Below are positions 51,601-58,274 of a DNA stretch of 64,000 nt, in pieces. The notes beneath the pieces are model-generated. The model did not search any database and was not told where the DNA came from. It saw nothing but the letters and a program-made list of their open reading frames with translations. Origin of the DNA: DASTPP01 sp035762175 (GTDB lineage Bacteria > Myxococcota_A > Polyangia > Polyangiales > Polyangiaceae); the NCBI GenBank assembly GCA_035762175.1, contig DASTPP010000201.1:1-64000 (forward strand), given 5' to 3'. The position numbers were made by a program, and so were the translations under genes. The stretch's first letter is position 1. Each line of letters begins with the position of its first letter.

Positions 51601-53123
51601 AGCCGCGGGCTCAGCCCGAAAACGAGCACGCCGGCGGGCGGCTCGTCGGCCACGGGCCGCAGCGGGGCGAGGAAGGCGGCGCGCGGCGCCTCGGGCCAGG
51701 GCCCGGCATGGAAGCCCGGGAGGCGCGCCGCGAGGTCGTCGACGACCAGGGCCGCGCCGTCGGCGAGCACGTGCGCCAGCGGCCAAACGGGGTGGCCGCG
51801 GCGCAGCTCGAGCACGCGCGGCGCGGCCGGCGCGCCCGCCTCGACGCCCGCCGCCGTCGCCAGCCTCGCCCGCGGCGGCGAGCCGTCGGCGAGGTAGAGC
51901 AGGCAGAAGGGCACGTCGCGCGCGCCCCCGCCGAGCGCCGCCGCGGCCGCCGCCGCCGCCTGCGCCTCGGTGCGCGCGCCGGAGAGCGCCTCGCCGAGCG
52001 CGCGCAGCGTCGCGAGCCGCCGCTCGGCCACGACCCGGCCCGTCGTCTCGAGCGACGTGCTCAAGACGCCCGCGAACGCCCCGCCGTCGTAGAGCGGGCT
52101 GTAGCAGAAGGTGAAGTACGCCTCCTCGCGGAAGCCCCGCCGGATCGGCTCGAAGAGCTGGTCTTCGCGGTAGATGGGCCTCCTCGTGCGCTCAATCTGC
52201 TCGAACTGCTCGCGGAGGAAGTCCCAAAGCTCGACCCACGTGACGCGCGCGGGCAGCCCCTGCTGCGCCTTGTCGCCGAGCGAGGGGGCGAAGGCGTCGT
52301 TGCCGATCTGCACGTGCTCGCGGCCCCAGAAGACGATCATGGGGAAGTCGGTGTCGAGCACCGTGCGCGTGATGGCCTGGAGGCTCGGCGACCAGCCCTC
52401 GACGGGCCCGAGCGGCGTCGAGGCCCAGTCGACCGCGCGCAGGCGCGCCCGCGCCTCGCCCGGCCCCCCGAAGAGCGCCTCGACCGCCTCGAGCTCGCTG
52501 CGCGGCGGCGGCAGCCGCCCGCCGGCCACCAGCTCGGCCACCACCGCCCCGATGGCGTGCAGGGGCAGGACGAGGTCGGCGCCGCCCGCTTCGACCGCGG
52601 CGCGCGGCATCGCGGGCTGCTCGGCGGTGTCTTCGCTCTGCACGAGCACGACGCCGCCCGCCTGCTTGACCGCCCGCGCCCCGGCCGCGCCGTCGCGGCC
52701 CATGCCGGTGAGCACGACCGCGAGCGCGCGCGGGCCGAAGCTGTCGGCGAGCGAGAAGAGGAAGGCGTCGAGCGGGTAGTCGCGCGCGCCGCGCGCGTGG
52801 TCGTGCAGGGCGCAGGTGCCGTCGGGCAAGGCCTCGAGGCGCTTGCGCGAGGGGCAGACGAGAACGCGGCCCGGCGCGAGGGGGGCGCCCTCGTCGGCCC
52901 ACGCGACGGGCAGCGCGCAGCGCCGGCTCAAGATCTCGACCAGGGCGCTCGCGGCGCCGCCCAGGTGCTGCACCACGAGCACCGCCGCCGGCAGGTCGCG
53001 CGGCAGGCCGCGCAAGACGGCGCTGACGGCGTCGAGCCCGCCGGCCGAGGCGACGAGCGCGACCACGTCGAAGGGCGCCGCGGGCGCGACCTCGGGCGTC
53101 GAAGGCAAGGAGGGGGCAGCCAC
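48687..53123 (-). CDS. Hybrid CheB methylesterase / histidine kinase / response regulator
   Basis: This 1478-residue multidomain signalling protein has, in order: CheB methylesterase (about 17-200; Ser in VASAGGLDAV, His in VVQHLGG, Asp in LTGMGRDGA), a PAS-like domain (about 225-390, DWASTPLGPVEGW), GAF (about 395-560), HisKA with phospho-His in FSNVSHEFRTPLTLVLGPLD, HATPase (NLLANALKF, DTGVGIPPDEQ, GSGIGLALVYEL), receiver with phospho-Asp in VVADVMMPNLDG, two GAF domains and a final PAS. The CheR methyltransferase that usually follows CheB in such hybrids is missing. The C-terminus breaks into Arg/Pro sequence after a coiled coil (LEARVGARTAELQ), so a further kinase module may be lost. The GTG at 53123 is chosen; an ATG at 53189 is possible. 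Confidence 0.9.
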   Translation of the reverse strand: MAAPSLPSTPEVAPAAPFDVVALVASAGGLDAVSAVLRGLPRDLPAAVLVVQHLGGAASALVEILSRRCALPVAWADEGAPLAPGRVLVCPSRKRLEALPDGTCALHDHARGARDYPLDAFLFSLADSFGPRALAVVLTGMGRDGAAGARAVKQAGGVVLVQSEDTAEQPAMPRAAVEAGGADLVLPLHAIGAVVAELVAGGRLPPPRSELEAVEALFGGPGEARARLRAVDWASTPLGPVEGWSPSLQAITRTVLDTDFPMIVFWGREHVQIGNDAFAPSLGDKAQQGLPARVTWVELWDFLREQFEQIERTRRPIYREDQLFEPIRRGFREEAYFTFCYSPLYDGGAFAGVLSTSLETTGRVVAERRLATLRALGEALSGARTEAQAAAAAAAALGGGARDVPFCLLYLADGSPPRARLATAAGVEAGAPAAPRVLELRRGHPVWPLAHVLADGAALVVDDLAARLPGFHAGPWPEAPRAAFLAPLRPVADEPPAGVLVFGLSPRLAFDRAYRAFLELVAARVGAGLGDVRAREKERERLERLAELDRAKTEFFSNVSHEFRTPLTLVLGPLDELARRRAELPAGLAGEVEPAARNARRLLNLVNTLLDVSQIEAGRLRARFEPVDLAALTADVASLFRSAAERAGLSLRVDCATLPEPAWVDPGMWEKIVSNLLANALKFTFAGEIAVELRARPQHVELAVRDTGVGIPPDEQPHLFKRFHRVRGAKARTYEGSGIGLALVYELVRQHQGRVRVQSKEGEGTTFTVWLPRGRRPDGDEPAVDAPPPAKATALALAEEAARWADGGADAPASPAGEADDPLGPPEAAPLRARAPGARVLVVDDNADMRAYLTRLLAPHWQVEAAADGEAALAAMRLRPPDLVVADVMMPNLDGFGLLRAIRGDDALQATPVLLVTARAGEEAAIEGLLAGADDYLAKPFSAREFVARVGAQLALARVRRHAAELNAFLVRFSDAARALSDPSPIALTACRLLTELLGTERTLWADVDWATRDYVAAWVHPADGTPGEPSRWPLDPREPFAAEHLAGRSVAYDDAEGDPRIPGPAKAAMAARGIRAGIAVPVVVAGTLRAVLNTSQGAPRRWTPEEVASVEALAGRAWAEVERARAETALRASEERQAFMLKLSDALRPLADPIGVESEAARLLGEHLGAGRASYAEVEADGEHFAVHRDDTDGVPSYAGRYRLESFGLAFVGDLRAGRTVTLADAERDAQVSEAVRAVLAAGTSGAFIGVPLVKRGRLAAVFSLHHAAPHAWSADEVALVEETAERTWAAVERARAEKALRASEARFRALANTAPSVLYRMSPDWSVMNRFDGRGFLSDTPEAREAWLEAYIHPDDHPAVLAAIREAVREKRVFELEHRVRRADGTLGWTLSRAVPVLDEQGAIVEWVGQAIDVTAKKRAEAGRRRAGGELEARVGARTAELQASEERSRASERARYAPPAHAPRDRRRTPRSRKR

Positions 53124-53421
53124 CGTCTCAACCTCGTCCGTTCGTTGGAACCCGCGACCGTGGCCCCATCGCTGGCCTCGAACTGCCACGGCTCGGGGGC
53201 TCGAATCGCCCCGCGCAGGCGAGCCCGCCCGGCGAGCCTACCCCCCGGCAGGGGGCCGAAGCAAAGCGTACCGCGACGGCCTTTGCCAGCCAAAGCCGCC
53301 TCGATCGGGCGCGCCCGCCGCAGCGGCAGACCTCGAAGCCGTCGGACCTCATGCGTCGAGGGCCTGCGAGCGTTGTGCCAGCGCGCCGCGCTCGAGCCTC
53401 CACCGGCGGCGGGTGACGGCA

Positions 53422-53553
53422 ATGCAGCGCGAGCGGGTGCTCGGCTGCACCGACCTCGAGCAGCTCGAGGGCCGGGTGCGAAAGGCGGTCACGGTCAAGG
53501 TGACGGCCGAGCTCTTCGCGCCGCCCAAGCGCCCAGCCGAGGCGCGCCGTTAA
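53422..53553 (+). pseudogene. Short C-terminal gene remnant
   Basis: A 43-codon frame (RERVLGCTDLEQLEGRVRKA, then VTVKVTAELFAPPKR) reads like the C-terminal helical end of Rpn/PD-(D/E)XK nuclease-transposase or DUF4351-type proteins, without any nuclease core upstream. I take it as a leftover of a mobile-type gene. The family guess is weak. Confidence 0.35.
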
Positions 53554-53700
53554 CCGGATAGGTAGGCCCCCGCGAGGGGCCCTGGCGGCTTGCCCCTGCT
53601 CGCCTCGCCGCTGCCAAGGCAACGTGCCCCCATGCGCGGCGCCGCGCGAAGCCGGCTCGGGGCAACCTTCACGCGGCGGTTGCGTTCACTCGGCCGGCGC

Positions 53701-53741
53701 GGCCCTGCACGTCCGTGCGGGGCCGCGTGCAAGGTCACCCG
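53701..53741. repeat. Partial copy of the 34374-34483 palindromic family
   Basis: The 17-mer GCGTGCAAGGTCACCCG at 53725-53741 is identical to the right arm of the element at 34374-34483. Before it lies a hairpin GGCC..GCAC / GTGC..GGCC at 53701-53724. The left arm is not recognisable, so the copy is truncated. Confidence 0.55.
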
Positions 53742-53750
53742 TCGCCAGGA

Positions 53751-54818
53751 TCAGAGCCCGTCGACCGGCGTCTCCCCCGGCGACTCGGGGCCGGGCCCTT
53801 CGCCGCCGCCCTCGCCCCCCGCCGCGCGCTTGCGCCGAGGCGCGCGCACCACCCCGATGAGCGACGGGTAGGTCGCCGCCACGTTCTCGCGCGACCCGAA
53901 GAGAAACTGCCCGGCCCGCCGGTGCTCGTTGTACGAGCGCAAAAGCAGCGTGGTCGACCGCTGGGCGAGGCCGGCGAGCCGCTCGAGCTCGCCCGCCTGG
54001 GCGAGCCCCTGCGAGACGCGAATCAGCTCGGCAGACCGCACGGCCTCGTCGGCGTCGGCCGCCCGGTAGTGCTTGCCGTCTTTCTCGAGGAAGGGGCGGA
54101 CGTCGTCGCGCCGGTACGTCGCGGCGAGGGTGTGCAGATCGTTGGCGACATCGAGGTGCCTGGTGCCCCCGCGCAAGTGCGTGAGCAGCTCTCGAATGTC
54201 GGCCCGGTCGCCGAGCTGGTAGTCGAGCACCCGCGTCATGCGCCCGCGCGTCGCGTACGCCGCGGCCACCTCGTCTTCGGGCAGCGCCGCCCCCGACTCG
54301 CCGCGGGCCAAGAGGTCTTGTTCGCGCCGCACGTGCCACACCACCTGGGCATAGTCGGGCAGCTTCTCGAGGTGCCTGATGTCATAGAGGCCGCTCTCGG
54401 CCGCGCGCTCGAAGAGCACGCGCCGCTCGGGCGCCGAATCACGCCGCGCGATGCCGAGCGCGATGTCGGCCACCCGCTGCGGGTCGACCCGCAGCACGAT
54501 AATCTCGTCGTCGCTCAGCGCCTCGAGCTCGCCCTGCATCGTTACGATCAACCGCCGGGCCTCGAACGCAGGGAAGAACCTCGCCCCCCCCTCGGTCTGC
54601 CCCTCCCCCCCCGCCTCGCCCGCCTCGCCCGCCTCGCCCGCCTCGCCCGCCTCGCCCGCCTCGCCCGCCTCGCCCGCCTCGCCCGCCTCGGATAGCGCCA
54701 CCTCACCAGTCGCGCCCCCCTCGACCAACCCGGCGGGCCTCACCCCCCCCGCCCCGGCCACCCCGGCCGGACCCGACGCACCCTCGACCACCGCCACCGA
54801 AATCGCTTCGTTTTCCAT
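53751..54818 (-). CDS. Unknown protein with (GEA)n repeat, part of a duplicated locus
   Basis: This 355-residue protein starts at the ATG at 54818, with GGGGGA eight bases upstream. The N-terminus NEAISVAVVEGASGPAGVAG leads into an alternating Glu-Ala-Gly stretch of about nine units encoded by 9-bp tandem repeats. The rest (about 80-330) is a helical, charged, soluble protein with LSDDEIIVLRVDPQRVADIA, ALGIARRDSAPERRVLFERA, RADIRELLTHLRGGTRHLDV and RSTTLLLRSYNEHRRAGQFL. No enzyme motif, signal peptide or TM is seen. The start region and 140-bp leader occur a second time at 57424-57682. I do not recognise the family. Confidence 0.7.
   Translation of the reverse strand: MENEAISVAVVEGASGPAGVAGAGGVRPAGLVEGGATGEVALSEAGEAGEAGEAGEAGEAGEAGEAGEAGGEGQTEGGARFFPAFEARRLIVTMQGELEALSDDEIIVLRVDPQRVADIALGIARRDSAPERRVLFERAAESGLYDIRHLEKLPDYAQVVWHVRREQDLLARGESGAALPEDEVAAAYATRGRMTRVLDYQLGDRADIRELLTHLRGGTRHLDVANDLHTLAATYRRDDVRPFLEKDGKHYRAADADEAVRSAELIRVSQGLAQAGELERLAGLAQRSTTLLLRSYNEHRRAGQFLFGSRENVAATYPSLIGVVRAPRRKRAAGGEGGGEGPGPESPGETPVDGL
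54613..54690. repeat. 9-bp tandem repeat inside the coding region
   Basis: About 8.7 copies of GCCTCGCCC on the plus strand encode the (Glu-Ala-Gly) run of the minus-strand protein. In-frame length variation between strains is likely. Confidence 0.85.
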
Positions 54819-55006
54819 CGCACAATCCCCCGGTTGGGGCTCCACCACACCGGGAGCCCGATTGCTCCCGATACCTTCCCCTCGGCCAGCCCCCGGGGCA
54901 GTTGCTTGCCCCGACCCCGGGCGAGTGATTTTTTTTCAGCGCCCCCGGCGGCGGGTCGCACCTACACCATGCGCCTTGTGCCACCGAGTAGGCAGCGACG
55001 GTCGCC
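54745..55006. repeat. Segmental duplication, copy 1
   Basis: About 262 bp here are nearly identical (I estimate about 95 percent) to 57424-57682 in direct orientation; copy 2 lacks three bases. The block spans the first 24 or so codons of the (GEA)n gene, its ribosome-binding site and the upstream leader with a T8 run, and ends at GTCGCC where the flanks diverge. Confidence 0.85.
54851..54870 (-). promoter_or_regulatory. Leader hairpin upstream of the (GEA)n gene
   Basis: CGGGAGC / GCTCCCG arms with a 6-base loop lie 33 bases upstream of the ATG and are conserved in the second copy (57527-57546), while other leader bases changed. It may be a regulatory RNA element, as judged only by conservation between the two copies. 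Confidence 0.4.
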
Positions 55007-55132
55007 ACCATCTACGGCACCAAGCGCCCGACCGACGTGAGCTGGTGCTCAATCGAGGCCCGGGCCGAGCTCCACCGCACGCCCTGGCAGAGCGAGCAGG
55101 CATTCACCTACGTCTTGTTCGAGCGGGTCTGA
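54992..55132 (+). pseudogene. 3' gene fragment
   Basis: An open frame without a start (AATVATIYGTKRPTDVSW, CSIEARAELHRTPWQSEQAF, TYVLFERV) has real protein character and ends in TGA. It begins exactly where the duplicated block stops being similar, so it looks like the tail of a gene cut by the recombination that made the duplication. Function unknown. Confidence 0.4.
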
Positions 55133-55248
55133 GGCAGGGGCGAGCTCGCCCGCGCGTCGCGCGCACGCCCGTCGCGTTCGCCCCCCGCGGGTTCGTCACG
55201 AACCGGGCAATCACGCGGCGGGCCGACGCGCCCCGCGCGGTTGGCAGG

Positions 55249-55746
55249 TTAACGCCGTTCGCCCGGGGGGTCGTCGCTCGGCGCGAGCGCCTGGCCCGGG
55301 GGGTCTGCCACCATCGTCTCATTCGGCCGGGCGGCCTGGTGTGGCGCCCCCCCCGTCGCGCCCCCGCGCGCCGAACGCGACACGAAGAGCGGCCGCTCGG
55401 ACGGCGGCGCGTGGGCCACGAGGGCCTCGAGCGCGTCGTCGGGGACGCTCTCGGTCAGGGCGATGCAAACGGCCCGCGCGAGCTCTCGGCCGCGGGCGTG
55501 CGAGAGGCCGGTCAGTTCGCAAACCCGCGCGCCGAACGCGGCCCGCGGGCGCGCCGGTTCGTCGTCGACGTGCTCGGGGATGCCGGCGAGCGCGTACTCG
55601 AACGCGACCTCGAGCGCCGGGCGCCCGTCTTCGCCGAACCGCTCGGCGAGGGCGCGCAGCACCGCGAAGACCAGCCGGCCGAGATCGTCGTGTTCCGGCG
55701 CGCCCAGCAAGCGCCGGACGCGTTCGATGAATTCGTCTTGCTTCAT
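55249..55746 (-). CDS. DUF2267 domain protein
   Basis: These 165 residues start MKQDEFIERVRRLLGAPEHD, with GRLVFAVLRALAERFGED and a helical core typical of DUF2267, a small cytoplasmic family of unknown role often found near stress genes. The last 50 residues are a Pro/Ala/Glu-rich tail. GAGG seven bases upstream of the ATG supports the start. No neighbour gives a functional hint. Confidence 0.8.
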   Translation of the reverse strand: MKQDEFIERVRRLLGAPEHDDLGRLVFAVLRALAERFGEDGRPALEVAFEYALAGIPEHVDDEPARPRAAFGARVCELTGLSHARGRELARAVCIALTESVPDDALEALVAHAPPSERPLFVSRSARGGATGGAPHQAARPNETMVADPPGQALAPSDDPPGERR

Positions 55747-55800
55747 GACCGGCCTCGCACGGCCCCCTTCACGCCGCGCCCAGCGCGCCCCGTTTGCCTA

Positions 55801-55836
55801 CCTCGCTCGCCTCGCTCGCCTCGCTCGCCTCGTCCG
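55801..55836. repeat. 9-bp tandem repeat
   Basis: Three exact copies of CCTCGCTCG are followed by a variant, CCTCGTCCG. Confidence 0.75.
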
Positions 55837-55901
55837 CCTTGGGCAGGGCCTCGGAGCCGCCCGACCGATGCCCGCAGGCCGGCCGAAGCGCCACGGGCCG
55901 G

Positions 55902-55986
55902 GCGACCGCGACCGCGACCGCGACCGCGACCGCGACCGCGACCGCGACCGCGACCGCGACCGCGACCGCGACCGCGACCGCGACCG
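55902..55986. repeat. Hexanucleotide (GCGACC)n microsatellite
   Basis: Just over 14 uninterrupted copies of GCGACC. As its length is a multiple of three, all frames through it are open: Arg-Asp, Ala-Thr or, on the other strand, Val-Ala repeats. The perfect array suggests recent expansion and strain-to-strain length variation. Confidence 0.95.
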
Positions 55987-56468
55987 CCCGCGGGGCGAAC
56001 GGCCGGCCCGTAGCCATGCAACCGCCGAACCTCATACCCTATTCTAAGTCAAGCGCCGCGCCGATCGAGCCTCGTAGCGCCCGCGACCGAAACAAAGAAG
56101 CGCCGGGCCGAGCCCCCCGTCGAGCTCGGCCGCCACTCACCCCGCTCGCGCCGTTGCGGCCGCGCCCTCGCGCGGCGGGGCCCCGCCGGCCGCGCGCCCG
56201 CGGCGACGTCAGGGCGCGAACGTGCGCGACGTCAGCTTCGACCGCGCGGCGACCAGCGCCCCGACGACGAGCGCGCACGGGGCGGGGTGCAGACGAGCAA
56301 GTTCGCTCGGGATGTTCACGGCAGGGGGCGTGGCGCTCATGCCAAGCAAGGACGTGGCTCGCGAGAATCGGTTACCGGCCGAGGGCGGGCGCTCGACGCG
56401 TCGAGCGCCCCGTGCCCGGGCCGACGTCCGCGCGCCCGGCCGACGCGCACCGGCGCCCGGCCGAGCCA

Positions 56469-56600
56469 CGGTTCGATCACCTGAGCGCCAAGCACACCGA
56501 CACGCCTGAAGAGAACGCGATCGTCGACCAGATCATCCAGGGTGTCCTCAACGAGGTCTGCGAGTACTTCGACTCCGACGACGAGGACTGCCCGGCCTGA
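56469..56600 (+). pseudogene. Possible 3' gene remnant with acidic end
   Basis: The last 44 codons of an open frame read like a real protein end: RFDHLSAKHTDTPEENAIVD, then QIIQGVLNEVCEYFDSDDED and CPA. No start or upstream domain is recognisable; the preceding sequence is Arg/Pro-rich. It is either a remnant or a very short gene with an unusual start. Confidence 0.35.
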
Positions 56601-56605
56601 TCGGG

Positions 56606-57160
56606 TCACCCCTCTTTGCGGCGGTAATGCAGCGCGACCTGGCCGGACTTCAGGCGGGTCGTCGAGACGAGCTCGAGGCGCCGCGAGGGCTCCAGGCCCT
56701 GAAACAAGGTTGGCCCGTGGCCGGTGAAGACGGGGTGGACGACGAGACGGTACTCATCGATCAGCCCGAGCCGCTCGAGCGCCGCCGAGAGCGTGGGACT
56801 GCCCACGAGCACGCCTTGCGGGGTCTTCTCCTTCAGCCGCGTCACGGCCTCACGCAAATCCCCCTCGACGCGGAAGGTGTTGTTCCACGGGAAGTCGCGG
56901 CGCGAGGCCGAGACCACATACTTCGGCTTGGCCTCCAGCTTGCGCGCCCACTCCCGCATCGCGCGTGGCGCGTTCTCATCGCGCGCCACCGCCGGCCAGG
57001 CGCTCTCCATGAGCTCGTACGTGACGCGCCCCCACAGCATCGCCCCGGCTGCTTCCATCAGCTGCGTGAAGTAGTCGTGCAGCTCGTCGTCCGCGACCCC
57101 CTCGCGATGGTCGTAGCACCCGTCCAGCGTCACGTTGAGTCCGAAGGTCAAGAGGCCCAT
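56606..57160 (-). CDS. Dihydrofolate reductase-like (RibD C-terminal domain) protein
   Basis: This 184-residue protein is of the RibD-C/YyaP-like family. It starts MGLLTFGLNVTLDG and contains LWGRVTYELMESAWPAV (the G-R-x-T-Y NADPH-binding region), KYVVSASRRDFPWNNT, GVLVGSPTLSAALERLGLID and EYRLVVHPVFTGHGPTLFQG. Such stand-alone members are NADPH-dependent reductases of unknown substrate, distinct from true folate enzymes. It lies between the two copies of the duplicated block. Confidence 0.88.
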   Translation of the reverse strand: MGLLTFGLNVTLDGCYDHREGVADDELHDYFTQLMEAAGAMLWGRVTYELMESAWPAVARDENAPRAMREWARKLEAKPKYVVSASRRDFPWNNTFRVEGDLREAVTRLKEKTPQGVLVGSPTLSAALERLGLIDEYRLVVHPVFTGHGPTLFQGLEPSRRLELVSTTRLKSGQVALHYRRKEG

Positions 57161-57263
57161 GGCGCTGATGTACTACGGCGGAGCAGGCGGCGATCGAGAA
57201 GCGCTTGCCGTAAAGCGCGACGACCTCCTGCGCCGTGCGTCCTGCCAGCGAGGTCGCCAGGCA

Positions 57264-57494
57264 CTACGGCCCTTTCATCGCCTTGGCGTGCACGACGACC
57301 GCAGCCGGCACGGCCGTGCGCTCGTCGGTCACGCGTGCGTTCGCGATCTTCCTCGCCCGCCCCGACCTCACCCGAGCGGACGCCGGCCGGCGCCCGCCGA
57401 GCTCGTCTTCGACGAGAATGCAACCCCCCGCCCGGGCCACCCCCGGACCCGACGCGCCCTCGATCACCGCCACCGAAATCGCTTCGTTTTTCAT
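57264..57494 (-). pseudogene. Truncated second copy of the (GEA)n gene start
   Basis: The frame starts with the same NEAISVAVIEGASGP as the gene at 53751-54818 and the same GGGGGATTGTG ribosome-binding site. After about 24 codons it runs into unrelated sequence and stops after 76 codons. The duplicated 5' end is fused to other DNA, so it is a broken copy. Confidence 0.7.
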
Positions 57495-57682
57495 CACACA
57501 ATCCCCCGGTTGGGGCTCCACCACACCGGGAGCCCGATTGCTCCCGATACCTTCCCCTCGGCCAGCCCCCGGGGCAGTTGCTTGCCCCGACCCCGGGCGA
57601 GTGATTTTTTTTCAGCGCCCCCGACGGCGGGTCGCACCTACACCATGCGCCTTGTGCCATCGAGTAGGCGGCGTCGGTCGCC
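57424..57682. repeat. Segmental duplication, copy 2
   Basis: This is the direct repeat of 54745-55006 with three bases fewer and few substitutions; it includes leader hairpin, T8 run and the first codons. The 2.4 kb between copies holds DUF2267, a DHFR-like gene, microsatellites and fragments. Confidence 0.85.
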
Positions 57683-57734
57683 GGGCGGGTCGGAGCCAGG
57701 ACCGATAGGAAAATTAGGTGGCCGCCCCCCGATT

Positions 57735-58022
57735 TTACTTCGCGAAGTAACCCAGAGCCCCTGGACGGGCCGACGTTACTTCGCGAGATAAGGTGCAGCC
57801 TCCAGACGGGCCGACGTTACTTCGCGAGATAAGGCGCAGCCTCCAGACGGGCCGAGGTTACTTCGCGAAGTAGCCCGAGGCCCTCGGGGCGGGCCGACGT
57901 TACTTCGCGAAGTAACCCGGGGCCTCTGGGAGGGCCGACGTTATCTCGCGAAGTAACCCGGGGCCTCTGAGAGGGCCGACGTTACTTCGCGAAGTAGCCT
58001 GGGGCTCTCTGGACGGGCCTTG
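57735..58022. repeat. Array of 41-bp repeats with a 16-bp palindromic core (array 2)
   Basis: Seven units begin with TTACTTCGCGAAGTAA or close variants at 57735, 57776, 57817, 57858, 57900, 57941 and 57982, a 41-bp period with a single 42-bp step. The 16-mer is a perfect palindrome in units 1 and 5. Some copies change one side (CGAGATAA), but the first half is always TTACTTCGCG or TTATCTCGCG. The spacers are also alike (CCGGGGCCTCTGGGAGGGCC theme). It is not CRISPR because the spacers are conserved and no cas genes exist. It lies about 250 bp upstream of the CHAT operon, with no gene between. Confidence 0.92.
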
Positions 58023-58274
58023 GCCCGGCGGGGCTTCGGTGGGGCCGCTCGCCGGGCGCTCTCCCTCTCCCCACCAAAGGCTCTCGCCGAAAGACGTATG
58101 CACCGCCGAATTCCTGTCGTCCACCGGCGGGTTCAGGCGTCCAGATTGGCGTTCCTGTCCAGAATGAGCTGGCCACTTGTGAGGTTTTTCAGGAACTACG
58201 AAGCCCGCATCTGACCCGGCCGCGCCCGTTTGCCGGCCTCTCCACACGACGCCCCGATCGAAAGGAGAAGATCG
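58023..58274 (+). promoter_or_regulatory. Leader region of the CHAT operon
   Basis: This less GC-rich stretch lies between the array and the first CHAT gene; no gene is seen. AGGAGA at 58263-58268 is the ribosome-binding site of the downstream gene. A promoter presumably lies in 58100-58210, but the boxes are not clear. Confidence 0.45.

Larger units (their letters stand above)
55747..56468. other. Degraded region with microsatellites
   Basis: No intact gene is called. It contains the 9-bp and 6-bp repeats listed next, a short AT-richer patch near 56030-56050, and a GC-rich stretch to 56468. A minus-strand frame (55769-56035) encodes Ala-Val and Glu-Ala-Ser runs only. Confidence 0.45.

Noticed and set aside
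48267..53561. Very long plus-strand open frame opposite the CheB/kinase hybrid
   Set aside because: It has no recognisable domain; the minus strand carries a complete series of signalling motifs.
54880..54950. Intrinsic terminator made of the GGGGCA/TGCCCC hairpin and T8 run
   Set aside because: The T-run is separated from the hairpin by about 15 bases and lies in the leader of the opposite-strand gene, so the classical geometry is not met.
55769..56035. Minus-strand frame with Val-Ala and Glu-Ala-Ser runs
   Set aside because: It exists because the 6-bp and 9-bp microsatellites keep any frame open; no other protein character.
57735..58022. CRISPR array
   Set aside because: The intervals are conserved between units and about 25 bp long, the palindrome is the invariant part, and no cas gene is in the window. 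The same applies to 17119-17455.
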